From: Limiplasma pullistercoris
GTDB taxonomy: Bacteria; Bacillota; Clostridia; Christensenellales; Aristaeellaceae
Length of the DNA stretch: 29,491 nt
NCBI GenBank assembly: GCA_018715165.1
Contig: DVMC01000052.1
Coordinates: 1-29,491 of the forward strand
Direction: 5' to 3'
The notes beneath the pieces are model-generated. The model ran no database searches. It saw only the letters and a list, made by a program, of their open reading frames with translations, and was not told the DNA's origin. Positions 1 to 9,297 of the stretch are shown here, one piece after another (within the stretch, counting starts at the first letter, position 1; each line of letters opens with the position of its first letter). A program made the position numbers and the translations under genes.

Positions 1-317
1 GTGAAGCTCTCCGGCGGGCAGAAGCAGCGCATTTCGATCGCGCGCGTATTTCTGAAAAATCCGCCCATCCTGATTCTGGACGAAGCCACCAGCGCCCTGG
101 ATAATGAAAGCGAGCGCCTGGTGCAGCAGTCCCTGGAAAAGCTGTCCGAGGGACGCACTACCTTTACCATCGCCCACCGGCTCACCACCATCCGCAACGC
201 CACCACCATCTGGGTGCTGACGGAAAACGGCATCGTGGAGAAGGGCACGCATCAGGAGCTGCTGGAGCTGGGCGGCATCTACGCGCATCTGTACCAAATG
301 TATACGGAGGTGGCCTG

Positions 318-318
<1 letters not shown>
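1..318 (+). CDS. ABC exporter, C-terminal part of the ATP-binding domain (5' truncated by window)
   Basis: The visible 105 residues are the back half of an ABC nucleotide-binding domain. They show the signature LSGGQKQR (residues 3-10), the Walker B and D-loop stretch ILILDEATSALD (about 23-34) and the H-loop histidine in IAHRL (about 58-62). The GTG at position 1 is almost certainly an internal codon, because Walker A and any membrane domain must lie upstream of the window. The ending GIVEKGTHQELLELGGIYA is typical of type-1 exporters of the MsbA/MdlB kind, in which membrane and ATPase domains are fused; substrate cannot be read from this piece. The stop codon overlaps the next start by one base (TGATG), so the two genes are probably co-transcribed. 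Confidence 0.93.
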
Positions 319-1784
<1,466 letters not shown>

Positions 1785-1833
1785 GCGTGCGGGCATTCTG
1801 CCGCAAGGACCGATGCAAAGGAGGAAGCCGGGC

Positions 1834-3639
1834 GTGAAGGCTTGGTCGAAACCCGCCGTGGCCGCCGCGTGCCTGGGCTACGCGCTGATCGCGGCAGCGC
1901 TGTTTTTGGCCTCGCCGTGGATTCGGCCCGTCCCGTCCACGGGGGTCTTTCTGGCGGCGCTCTCCGCCGCGGCGTTGTGGGCGTGCATACGCCTGCCGGT
2001 GCGCATCTGGCTGCGCGGGCGTGCGCTGGCCGGCCTGCTGGCCGTGGCGCTGTACGCGTCGTTCGCCTCCTTCGGCTACCGGCTGTTTCTCTCCGGCGAG
2101 CGCATGCAGTTGAGCGCCGGGCGCGCGGCCATGCTGCTGCTGGGCGCGGCCTGGTTTGTGCCGGTGCTGTTGACCCTGCTGGGGCTTGTGGAGCGCGCCT
2201 GCGTGCGCATGGCGGCGCGCGCGGAGCCGTCCGGACGCGCCCTGCGGCGGGCCTTCGCATGCCTGTGGGGCGTGGCGCTGGCCTGTCAGGCGGTGGTGGT
2301 GGCGAGCTTCTGGCCCGGCGGCTTTCCGCTGGACGCCGTTCTCCAGCTCTACCAGGCGCTGGGGCTTACGCCGCTCAACGACTGGCATCCCGTGATGCAC
2401 ACGCTGCTGCACCGCTTCTTTTTGCTCTTCTTCGACCATCCGGGTTATCTGGTGGCGGTGCAGGGGTTTTTCTTCTCGCTGATCGTGGCGAGGGCCGCGC
2501 TCACCGCCTGCCGCTTCGGCGCCCGGCTGCCCGCGGCGGCGCTGGGCGTGGCGGTGTTCTGCCTCCTGCCCAATCAGGCGCTTAGCAACATCGGCCTGCT
2601 CAAGGACTTTCCCTTCACCTATACGCTGGTATGGGGCACGCTGCTGATGGCCGAGCTGGCGCAAAACCCGGACAGGCTGCGCCGGCCGGGCTTTGTGCTT
2701 CAGGCGGCGCCATGCCTGCTCCTGATGGGCGGCCTTAGGCACAACGGCATCCTGCCGATGCTCTTCATGGCAGCGGCGCTCATCGGGGTGGGCGTGCGCC
2801 ACCGGCGGCTGGCAGGCCGGGCGCTGGCATGCGCGCTGGCGCCCGTGCTGCTGCTGGCTGGGTTCAAGGGTCCGGTGTACCGCCTGCTCAAGGTCGAACC
2901 CAACGAGGCGTCGATCTATACCACGATGTTCTGCGGCGTGGCCGCCTGCCTGCACCAGGAGAAGGAATTGAGCGACGAAGCCATGGCGAATCTGCAACGG
3001 GCCATGACGCTGGAGGACTGGCGCGCCTACTACAGCCGCTTTGAGGGGCATGACCGCTACCTCTACGCCCTGCCCAACGGCATGAACCTGACGCAGTTCA
3101 CCGCGGGCGAGGCCTTTTCCATCTATCTGGAGGCCCTGGCCAGGTATCCCGATACCGTCATCAAGGACCGGCTGGACGGCATGAACCTGCTGTGGGACGT
3201 GACCCAGCCCGACGAAAGCTACAACACCGATTATTCCGACCACGCCTTCATCGAATCCGACGTGGGGCTGGTGGTGCCGGGGGCCGAGGAGGGCGAGGCG
3301 TACCGCAATCCCTCTTTGATCGCGCGGGCATACCGCTGGGCCGCGGCCTTCTCTTTTCCGGGTGAGGCGCTGACCGGCCAGCTGCACAACATGCTCCTGT
3401 GGCGCTCCGGCGCGTGGCTGATTCTGCTGTGCGCCATGATGCTGTACTGGCTCCGGCGGCGTCTGGGCAGCCTGTGGCTGTGCGTCGCGCCGCTAATGGG
3501 CAACCTGCTGGCCATGGTGCTGGTGCTGTATCATCAGAGCTTCCGTTACGTGTATTTCGTGCAGCCGCTGACGCTGTGCCTGCTGCTGCTGACCGTGCTC
3601 TTTGACGCGCGGCGCAGGCGGGCGGCCGTCGGCTCCTGA
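1834..3639 (+). CDS. Multi-spanning membrane protein, DUF6020-like, possible GT-C glycosyltransferase
   Basis: The protein has about 601 residues and at least ten hydrophobic segments. A loop after the first third contains WPGGFPLDAVLQLYQ followed by LNDWHPVMHTLLHRF. The Asp and the HP-x-x-HT pattern resemble DUF6020-type proteins of Gram-positive bacteria, which look like GT-C-fold polyprenyl-sugar glycosyltransferases; enzymatic activity is inference. A large polar section (about residues 350-480) lies between the last membrane segments and is probably extracellular. An upstream in-frame ATG at 1813 is rejected, because AAAGGAGG at 1817-1824 lies 9 bases before GTG 1834. The gene follows the GNAT-PMI gene after about 50 bases and ends at a strong terminator. 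It could make cell-surface glycans, using sugar precursors related to its neighbour's product. Confidence 0.75.
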   Translation: MKAWSKPAVAAACLGYALIAAALFLASPWIRPVPSTGVFLAALSAAALWACIRLPVRIWLRGRALAGLLAVALYASFASFGYRLFLSGERMQLSAGRAAMLLLGAAWFVPVLLTLLGLVERACVRMAARAEPSGRALRRAFACLWGVALACQAVVVASFWPGGFPLDAVLQLYQALGLTPLNDWHPVMHTLLHRFFLLFFDHPGYLVAVQGFFFSLIVARAALTACRFGARLPAAALGVAVFCLLPNQALSNIGLLKDFPFTYTLVWGTLLMAELAQNPDRLRRPGFVLQAAPCLLLMGGLRHNGILPMLFMAAALIGVGVRHRRLAGRALACALAPVLLLAGFKGPVYRLLKVEPNEASIYTTMFCGVAACLHQEKELSDEAMANLQRAMTLEDWRAYYSRFEGHDRYLYALPNGMNLTQFTAGEAFSIYLEALARYPDTVIKDRLDGMNLLWDVTQPDESYNTDYSDHAFIESDVGLVVPGAEEGEAYRNPSLIARAYRWAAAFSFPGEALTGQLHNMLLWRSGAWLILLCAMMLYWLRRRLGSLWLCVAPLMGNLLAMVLVLYHQSFRYVYFVQPLTLCLLLLTVLFDARRRRAAVGS

Positions 3640-3691
3640 AAAACAGATCCGCCGCCCGCGGCAAAGCGCCGGGGCGGCGGATCTGTTTTTT
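3638..3691. terminator. Strong bidirectional intrinsic terminator
   Basis: A perfect 16-bp stem pairs 3642-3657 with 3672-3687. It is preceded by an A-run and followed by a T-run, so it can stop transcripts from both sides. It separates the convergent genes ending at 3639 and 3697. Confidence 0.93.
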
Positions 3692-3696
3692 CCCTG

Positions 3697-4974
3697 TCAA
3701 TTCCGGGTCATAATCTGCAAAATCTTGCGGTCGGTTTCCCGCATGCCGTCGCGGCCCAGCTCGCCCACGTTGCGGATGGTGTTCTCGATGCCCTTGGAGA
3801 GAATGCCGTCGCCGCCATAGAACTGATGGCCCTTGCGATACATTTCAAACCCCAATATGCCCGCGTCCACCGCCGAAGCGATCTTGGCGGCGCAGGAGGG
3901 CTTGGCGCCGTCGCAGACGATGCCGCTGACGATGGCCAGCGCGTTGACGATGGTATGGGCCACGGTTTTGTAATCGCCCGTCAGCAGATAGGCGATGCCC
4001 GCGCCCGCGCCGCTGCCCGCCGTCACCGCGCCGCAGTAGGCCGAGAGCTTGCCGATGGCCGTTTTCTGGTGAATGGCGCACAGGTTGGCCACGGCCAGCG
4101 CGCGGTACACGTCCTCCTGGCTCTTGCCGTATTCCCTGGCATATTCCAGCACGGGCAGGGATACCGTCAGCCCCTGGTTGCCGCTGCCGGAATTGATGAC
4201 CACGGGCATTTCGCAGCCGCTCATGCGCGCGTCGCTGCCGGCGGCGGCCCGCGCGCGGGCGCGCACGCGCACGTCGTTGCCATAGGTGTCCAGCAGCACG
4301 TTGCCGATGTCCGCGCCCCAGCCGCTCTTGAGGCCCTCGGCCGAGATGGCGGTGTTGCACTCGATCTGACGGTCCAGCACGTCGCGCACGTCATCCGGGT
4401 CCAGGCAATCCGCAAAGGCGCAGATATCCTCCACCGTGAGCAGTGCGTAATCGACGGTCGGCTCGGCGCTTTCCACGCTGCCGTCCTCGCTGAAAAGGGT
4501 GTCTCCGTCCACACGGATGCTGACGATGTGCGTATGGCTTTGGCTGATGCGCACGCTGGCCTCGTGCTCCCCGCTCCACACGGTCACGATCATGTCCAGC
4601 AATATGCCGCTTTCCAGCGGCAGCACCTCCATGGGCGTCTCCGCGGCAAAGCGCTCAATCGCCTTGATCTGCTCCGGCGTCACCTTGCCCAGCACCTCCA
4701 GGCCTGCCCCCTCGTCGCCCGCGACGATGCCGGCGGCCACAGCCGCGCGGATGCCCTTCTGCCCGCCGGTGTTGGGTACGGTCACGCTTTTCACGTTTTT
4801 GATGATGTTTCCGCTGACCTCCGCGCGCACGCGGTCCGGCGTCCGCCCCAGGGCGTGGCGAGCCTTCGCTGCGCAATAAGCCAAAGCGATGGGCTCGGTG
4901 CAGCCGGTAGCCGGCACCAGTTCCTCACGCAGGATGGCGCAATAGGCCTGATAAAGGGCGTCGTTTCGCTCCAT
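3697..4974 (-). CDS. L-cysteine desulfidase / L-serine dehydratase-like protein (UPF0597, CyuA/YhaM family)
   Basis: The 425-residue protein carries the family hallmark ATGCTEP with Cys25, the glycine-rich PNTGGQKGI segment and a late cysteine region (IVCDGAKPSCAAK) that in this family helps hold an iron-sulfur cluster. Characterised relatives are cytoplasmic, PLP-independent enzymes that split L-cysteine into pyruvate, ammonia and sulfide; others have been annotated as serine dehydratase alpha subunits, so the substrate is not certain. The start is set at ATG 4974 (MERNDALYQ) because AGGAGG sits 8 bases upstream; the longer frame to 5019 lacks a ribosome site. The gene is monocistronic and divergent from the GntR regulator at 5204, so it could be controlled by it. 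Confidence 0.85.
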   Translation of the reverse strand: MERNDALYQAYCAILREELVPATGCTEPIALAYCAAKARHALGRTPDRVRAEVSGNIIKNVKSVTVPNTGGQKGIRAAVAAGIVAGDEGAGLEVLGKVTPEQIKAIERFAAETPMEVLPLESGILLDMIVTVWSGEHEASVRISQSHTHIVSIRVDGDTLFSEDGSVESAEPTVDYALLTVEDICAFADCLDPDDVRDVLDRQIECNTAISAEGLKSGWGADIGNVLLDTYGNDVRVRARARAAAGSDARMSGCEMPVVINSGSGNQGLTVSLPVLEYAREYGKSQEDVYRALAVANLCAIHQKTAIGKLSAYCGAVTAGSGAGAGIAYLLTGDYKTVAHTIVNALAIVSGIVCDGAKPSCAAKIASAVDAGILGFEMYRKGHQFYGGDGILSKGIENTIRNVGELGRDGMRETDRKILQIMTRN

Positions 4975-5009
4975 GGTTTTTGCCTCCTGTTGTAGGATGT
5001 TGTAAAAAC

Positions 5010-5039
5010 AGCATATCATAAATCGTCGTGTTTGTACAA
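5010..5039 (-). promoter_or_regulatory. Probable promoter of the cysteine desulfidase-like gene
   Basis: Read on the minus strand, TTGTAC (5034-5039) and TATGCT (5010-5015) are separated by 18 bases, about 35 bases upstream of the start at 4974. The match is moderate. Confidence 0.5.
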
Positions 5040-5139
5040 CCGAAATTCATGATTTTGAAATATTTATGTATGTTCGTTTAGATATTGCGACGTTTTTTCT
5101 ATCACATATCATAAAAATGATTAATTTTTTTATATTGTA

Positions 5140-5167
5140 TTGACAAATCAGACGGATGATCTATAAT
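5140..5167 (+). promoter_or_regulatory. Strong sigma-A type promoter of the GntR/URO-D/ABC operon
   Basis: A consensus TTGACA (5140-5145) and a consensus TATAAT (5162-5167) are 16 bases apart, in an AT-rich stretch that contrasts with the GC-rich genes. This is the best promoter in the window and drives the operon beginning at 5204. Confidence 0.88.
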
Positions 5168-5174
5168 CATATTA

Positions 5175-5187
5175 CTGATAATATCAG
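5175..5187. promoter_or_regulatory. Putative operator palindrome for the GntR-type regulator
   Basis: CTGATA-A-TATCAG is a perfect inverted repeat with a one-base centre, placed just downstream of the -10 box and upstream of ATG 5204. Its size and position fit an autoregulatory operator of the FadR/FCD type. A looser inverted repeat (ATCAT-AAAA-ATGAT, 5108-5121) lies upstream of the -35 box and may be a second site. Confidence 0.55.
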
Positions 5188-5203
5188 ACAAGGATAAGGG
5201 CAT

Positions 5204-5851
5204 ATGAATAATAGCAAGCCTCTGACCAATCTGATCCATGAGCAAATTTACCGGGATGTCATAGACGGCACCTTTTCGTCAAACGACACGCTGACGGAAA
5301 GCGCCCTGATTCAACGCTACGGCGTAAGCAAATCACCTGTGCGGGAAGCGCTCATTTCGCTGTGCGACGAGCGCGTGCTGCAAAGCATCCCCCGCAAGGG
5401 GTACCGCATCGTGCAATTTACGCTTGAGGAAGTGCGCCAGATAACCGAAACCCGTCAGGCGCTGGAGCTGTTTATGTTTGACAAGGCCTACCCCAGCATG
5501 GGCGAGCGGGAGCTGAACCTGCTTTTGGAATGCAATGAACGCATCCGCGCGGAGGATAGCCCCGAGGTGCCGGCAACCCGGCGCTGGGAAATCAACACGG
5601 GTTTCCATCTGCTGCTGGCTTCCTTCGCCGAAAACGACTATATGCTGAGCCTGCTCAAAAGCACGCTGCGCATCAACGCCCGCGCCGCCACGCGCTACTA
5701 CGAAAGCATCTATTCCCCGGAGCTGGAGGAGAAAAAGCGCACGCATGAACGTTTTATTCAGGCATGTAAGGAGCGCGATTACCTATCCGCCCGCAGCATC
5801 CTGATGGACGATACCAATCAATTCTTCTGGTGGGAGGTACGACACAGATGA
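5204..5851 (+). CDS. GntR-family transcriptional regulator, FCD (FadR-like) subfamily
   Basis: The 215-residue protein has an N-terminal winged helix (about 8-72) with the GntR signature around TLTESALIQRYGVSKSPVREAL. It is followed by an all-helical FCD ligand domain (about 75-208). In FCD proteins a D-x3-H pair and two further histidines usually bind a metal. Here the Asp is replaced by N131 (with H135 kept), H181 is present in RTHERF, and the last histidine is missing (MDDTNQF), so the metal site looks degraded and the effector may bind differently. The gene is first in the operon, and its stop overlaps the next start (ATGA), which implies translational coupling. It probably senses the substrate imported by the downstream transporter and represses its own promoter; the ligand is unknown. 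Confidence 0.92.
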   Translation: MNNSKPLTNLIHEQIYRDVIDGTFSSNDTLTESALIQRYGVSKSPVREALISLCDERVLQSIPRKGYRIVQFTLEEVRQITETRQALELFMFDKAYPSMGERELNLLLECNERIRAEDSPEVPATRRWEINTGFHLLLASFAENDYMLSLLKSTLRINARAATRYYESIYSPELEEKKRTHERFIQACKERDYLSARSILMDDTNQFFWWEVRHR

Positions 5852-6804
5852 ACCAGCGCGAAAGAGTGTTGGCTGCTATCAAGGGACAGCCGGTAGACCA
5901 CGTTCCCTCGCTCTTCTCTCTTCACTTTCCCAAGGAAGTTTCCGCGGGCGAAGCCGCCGTGGAGGCCCACATCTCCTTCTACAAGCAAACCGGTGTGGAC
6001 GTGATCAAAATCATGAACGAAAACCTTGAGCCCGCCATCGGAACGCTCGGTTCCGTTCAGGACTGGGACAAGGTGCCCGCCTACGGCCTAGACGCCCCCT
6101 TCCTGACCCGGCAGATCGACCTGATCCGGCGCATTCTGGATCGCGCGGGCGAGGGCGTCTACTCCCTGGCGACCATTCACGGCGTGTGCGCTTCCACCAT
6201 TCATCCCATCGAGGCCGCGCACGGCTATGTGGAATCGCGCCGGTTGATGTGCGAAAGCCTGCGCAGCGACCGTCAGCGCATGCTGGATGTGCACCGCCGC
6301 GTAACCGATACCATGTGCCAGCTGGCGCAGGCCTGCATCCGTGCCGGGGCCGACGGCATCTATTACGCCGCGCTGGGCGGAGAAAAGCATTTTTATACCG
6401 ACGAGGAATTTGAAACCTGCATTCGTCCCTTTGACCTGCAAATCATGCAGGCGGCGCGCGAAGCGGGCGGTCATGTGTTCCTGCACATTTGCAAGGAAAA
6501 CCTGAACATGGAGCGGTATCGCGGCTATGACCAGTGGGCCGACGTGGTCAACTGGGGCGTGTATGAAACCGACTACAGCCTGGAAGATGGCCGCAAGTTG
6601 TTCCCCGAAAGCACCATTCTGGGCGGACTGGCCAACCGCAGCGGCGTGCTGGCCGAGGGCCCGGAAGACGCCATCGCCAGGGAAGTGCGCGCCCTCGTGC
6701 AGCAATTTGGCACTCGCCGTTTCATTCTGGGCGCGGATTGTACGCTGCCTACGGACATACCTTATTCCAGAATAGCTGCCGCGGTGCAAGCGGCTGTTAT
6801 ATAA
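5848..6804 (+). CDS. URO-D superfamily protein, MtaA/CmuA-like (first paralogue)
   Basis: The 318-residue TIM-barrel-type protein belongs to the uroporphyrinogen decarboxylase superfamily. It lacks the N-terminal arginine-rich substrate motif of true HemE (the equivalent region reads GQPVDHVPSLFSLHF). It keeps H213-x-C215 (LHIC) and C298 (ILGADC), which match the three-ligand zinc site of methylcobamide:thiol methyltransferases such as MtaA. The best guess is therefore a cytoplasmic methyltransferase, or a related enzyme acting on a methylated substrate. The start is ATG 5848, with GGGAGG at 5832-5837, and overlaps the regulator stop. No corrinoid-binding protein is encoded nearby, so any cobamide partner would have to come from elsewhere. 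A paralogue lies two genes downstream. Confidence 0.82.
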   Translation: MNQRERVLAAIKGQPVDHVPSLFSLHFPKEVSAGEAAVEAHISFYKQTGVDVIKIMNENLEPAIGTLGSVQDWDKVPAYGLDAPFLTRQIDLIRRILDRAGEGVYSLATIHGVCASTIHPIEAAHGYVESRRLMCESLRSDRQRMLDVHRRVTDTMCQLAQACIRAGADGIYYAALGGEKHFYTDEEFETCIRPFDLQIMQAAREAGGHVFLHICKENLNMERYRGYDQWADVVNWGVYETDYSLEDGRKLFPESTILGGLANRSGVLAEGPEDAIAREVRALVQQFGTRRFILGADCTLPTDIPYSRIAAAVQAAVI

Positions 6805-6824
6805 ACCAAAAAGGAGGATTTCCC

Positions 6825-8162
6825 ATGAAACGTATCCTGTCTGTTGCGATGGTGCTGGCCATGCTGCTGTGTACGCTTGTGCTGCCTGCGCTGGCCGAAA
6901 CCAAAACCTATCCCGACGGTGTGCTCCAGTGGTGGTCCACGGGCCAGCCGGAGTTTCGCAAGCAGTATTTTGACACTTGGCTGGAAGCGCACCGCGATAT
7001 CGCGCCTGGCGTTAGCATTGAGGCGACCGCCATTTCCACCACCAACGACGGCCAGCAGAAAATCGCCATGTACAACCTCGCGGGCGACTATGAGGCCATG
7101 CCCGAAATCCTGTTCCTGGACACCGTCGGCGTTGTCAACATGGCCATGAACGACCTGCTGCTCGACGTTACGGATTACTATACCCCCATTGCCGACCAGT
7201 TCGTGGACGGCGCGGCGGCTGACGCCACCATCAACGGCGTGATCTACGCCCTGCCCGACGCCGTGCGCCCGCAGATGCTGTTCTACAATGCGGCAATCTT
7301 CGAGGAGTACGACGTTGACCCCGCCATGATGTCCACCTTCGACGGCTACCTGGAGGCCGGCCGCCTGCTCAAGGAGCGCAGCAACGGCGAGGTCTACCTC
7401 TCCTACGTTGACCCCTCCACCTACACCTGGCGCTACTGGGGCCGCCGCGGCCTGATGCCGCAGGCCGGCGCCCGTATCTGGGACGACGAGGGCAATGTGG
7501 TCATCGGCGAGGACCCCGGCACCAAGCTGGCCCTGGGCTTCTTCGACCAGCTGTGCTCCGAGGGCCTGCTCTACAAGACCAACATGATGCAGCAGCCCCT
7601 CTACGAAGCCACCGACGAAGGCAAGATCGCCACGTTCTACATCGGCGCGTTCTGGGATGAATTCATGCGCGGCAACCTGACCAAGACCGTGGGCGACTGG
7701 CGCGTCATGCCGCCTCCCGTCTTTGAGGAAGTCGGCACTTCGGGCGCTCCCGTGAGCACCTATTTCTGCCTGGTGGATACCCATGACGACACCTACACCG
7801 ACCTGATTCTGCAGATGTGGTACGATTTCGCCACCGACGGCGAAGCCTACAAGACCTGGGTCAACAAGATGACCGAGATCAACGGCCCCTACAACAACCC
7901 CATCTCCAAGGAGATGCTCACCGACCCGTTCTGGCAGGAGCCTTCCGACTTCTACGGCGGCCAGTCTTTCCGCAAGGCGGAGAGCGACGCTCTGGCCAAC
8001 CCCTCCACCAACATGGTCGTAACCCCCAGCGATGCCGAGGCGGACGAGATCATCAGCGCGGAGATTGAAAAGTATGTCGCCGGCGAGCAGACCATGGACG
8101 AAGCCATCGCCAACATGGACCGCGAGCTCAAGACCCGCATCGGTCAGGCGCAAATGCCCTGA
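6825..8162 (+). CDS. ABC transporter extracellular solute-binding protein (sugar type, family 1)
   Basis: The 445-residue protein begins with a classical signal peptide whose hydrophobic core runs to PALA-E, giving likely signal peptidase I cleavage after A24. The only cysteine in the leader (C16, context MLLC) does not make a proper lipobox. The mature part has the features of family 1 binding proteins (MalE/UgpB-like): an early WWSTGQPEF segment, a DGVLQ start and many aromatic residues suited to carbohydrate contact. AAGGAGG at 6811-6817 fixes the ATG at 6825; longer in-frame starts overlap the previous gene and are rejected. It should deliver the ligand to the two permeases encoded downstream. 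Substrate cannot be derived from sequence alone. Confidence 0.93.
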   Translation: MKRILSVAMVLAMLLCTLVLPALAETKTYPDGVLQWWSTGQPEFRKQYFDTWLEAHRDIAPGVSIEATAISTTNDGQQKIAMYNLAGDYEAMPEILFLDTVGVVNMAMNDLLLDVTDYYTPIADQFVDGAAADATINGVIYALPDAVRPQMLFYNAAIFEEYDVDPAMMSTFDGYLEAGRLLKERSNGEVYLSYVDPSTYTWRYWGRRGLMPQAGARIWDDEGNVVIGEDPGTKLALGFFDQLCSEGLLYKTNMMQQPLYEATDEGKIATFYIGAFWDEFMRGNLTKTVGDWRVMPPPVFEEVGTSGAPVSTYFCLVDTHDDTYTDLILQMWYDFATDGEAYKTWVNKMTEINGPYNNPISKEMLTDPFWQEPSDFYGGQSFRKAESDALANPSTNMVVTPSDAEADEIISAEIEKYVAGEQTMDEAIANMDRELKTRIGQAQMP

Positions 8163-8173
8163 ACCATGAACAT

Positions 8174-8209
8174 GCGGCATGGAGAGCGGCACGCCGCTCT
8201 CCATGCCGC
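8174..8209 (+). terminator. Perfect 16-bp intercistronic hairpin after the solute-binding protein gene
   Basis: Bases 8174-8189 pair perfectly with 8194-8209 around a 4-base loop. There is no T-run, so it is more likely an mRNA-stabilising or partial-attenuation element that raises binding-protein levels over downstream genes than a full terminator. Confidence 0.7.
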
Positions 8210-8245
8210 CGCGCATGCATGATTAAAGAAAGGAACGAATGGAAC

Positions 8246-9232
8246 ATGAACAAAAAAGAACGCCTGATGGCGGTTTTGAACCACCAAAAGCCCGATCGTA
8301 TCCCGGTGGGATTCTGGTTTCATTTTGAGGGCGAGCAGGCCAGGGGCGATGCCTGCGTGCAGGCGCATGTGAATTACTACCGTGAATCGGGCATTGACTT
8401 CATTAAAATCATGTCCGATGAACTGGGCTATCCCCTGCGCACAACCATCAGCTGTGCAGCCGACTGGCGCAACGTGGAACCGCTTCCCAGGGACGATCCC
8501 TTCTTTGAAAAGACGGTGGAACGCTGCGCCGCCATCAACGCCATCGTGGGCGATGAGTGCTATACGTTCTATAATTTCTTTTCGCCTTTCAACATTGTGC
8601 GTGCGTGCGACGTGTTCACCCCCGAAGCGCTTCAGGGCCGCAGCTGGGACGAAACCGTCATGGCGCACCTGCGCGAAGACCCTGACGCCCTGCGCCACGC
8701 TCTCAACGTCATCGCGGGCGACCTGGCCATTCTGGCGGAGCGGGTCATCCGCGAAGGCGGCTGCCTGGGCATCTATCAGAGCCTTCAGGGCGCCGAAAAG
8801 GGCCGCATGAGCCGCGAGGAATACGACAGCGTGGTCAAGCCGTCCGACATGATCGTGATCAACGCCTTCAACGCTGTCAGCCCCTACAACATTCTGCACA
8901 TGTGTTCGTGGGCCGGTTTCCCCAACGATCTGGGGTACTGGAAGGATTATCCCTGCCGGGTGAAAAACTGGGGAACGGGCGTGGAAGAGCTGTCCATCTG
9001 GGACGGCATCTCCTATTTCGGTTCCGATACGGTGCTCTTGGGCGGCCTGGACAACCGCCGGGATTATCCTCTCTACTGCGGCAATAAGGAACAGGTTCAG
9101 CAGGAGGTGCGCAACGTGCTTGCGCACATGGGGGATACGCCCTTCATCCTGGGGGCCGACTGCACGGTTCCCAACACCATTGATCTGGATCATATCCGCT
9201 GGGTCATCGAGGCCCTTGAGGCCGGGCTTTGA
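8246..9232 (+). CDS. URO-D superfamily protein, MtaA/CmuA-like (second paralogue)
   Basis: The 328-residue protein is collinear with the first URO-D-like protein. Shared segments are the N-terminal K/R-ER-x(2)-A motif, the DFIKIM/DVIKIM stretch and the C-terminal ILGADCT. The putative zinc ligands are conserved at H218-x-C220 (LHMC) and C306. Elsewhere the two differ strongly, including the substrate-facing region (SPFNIVRACDVF here), so they probably act on different partners or steps rather than being a recent duplication. True HemE residues are again absent. The start is ATG 8246, with AAGGA at 8230-8234; an upstream in-frame ATG at 8219 has no ribosome site. The gene lies inside the ABC cassette between hairpins at 8174-8209 and 9245-9276. 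Confidence 0.82.
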   Translation: MNKKERLMAVLNHQKPDRIPVGFWFHFEGEQARGDACVQAHVNYYRESGIDFIKIMSDELGYPLRTTISCAADWRNVEPLPRDDPFFEKTVERCAAINAIVGDECYTFYNFFSPFNIVRACDVFTPEALQGRSWDETVMAHLREDPDALRHALNVIAGDLAILAERVIREGGCLGIYQSLQGAEKGRMSREEYDSVVKPSDMIVINAFNAVSPYNILHMCSWAGFPNDLGYWKDYPCRVKNWGTGVEELSIWDGISYFGSDTVLLGGLDNRRDYPLYCGNKEQVQQEVRNVLAHMGDTPFILGADCTVPNTIDLDHIRWVIEALEAGL

Positions 9233-9244
9233 CTGCTGACCTTG

Positions 9245-9276
9245 CCCGCGCGTGCCGCTGACGGCGGCCGCGCGGG
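9245..9276 (+). terminator. Intercistronic GC-rich hairpin before the first permease gene
   Basis: An 8-bp outer stem (9245-9252 with 9269-9276) encloses a second 4-bp stem (9254-9257 with 9262-9265). No T-run follows, which suggests RNA processing or stabilisation rather than termination. Confidence 0.55.
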
Positions 9277-9297
9277 TACCAGAAGGGGGGTTGCCAT

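Noticed and set aside
3826..4995. A plus-strand frame antisense to the UPF0597 gene
   Set aside because: It lacks a ribosome site and motifs; the minus-strand protein has the ATGCTEP and cysteine signatures.
5848..9232. Reading the two URO-D-like genes as hemE of haem synthesis
   Set aside because: The N-terminal arginine motif of HemE is absent, an H-x-C...C pattern is present, and no other haem gene is nearby.
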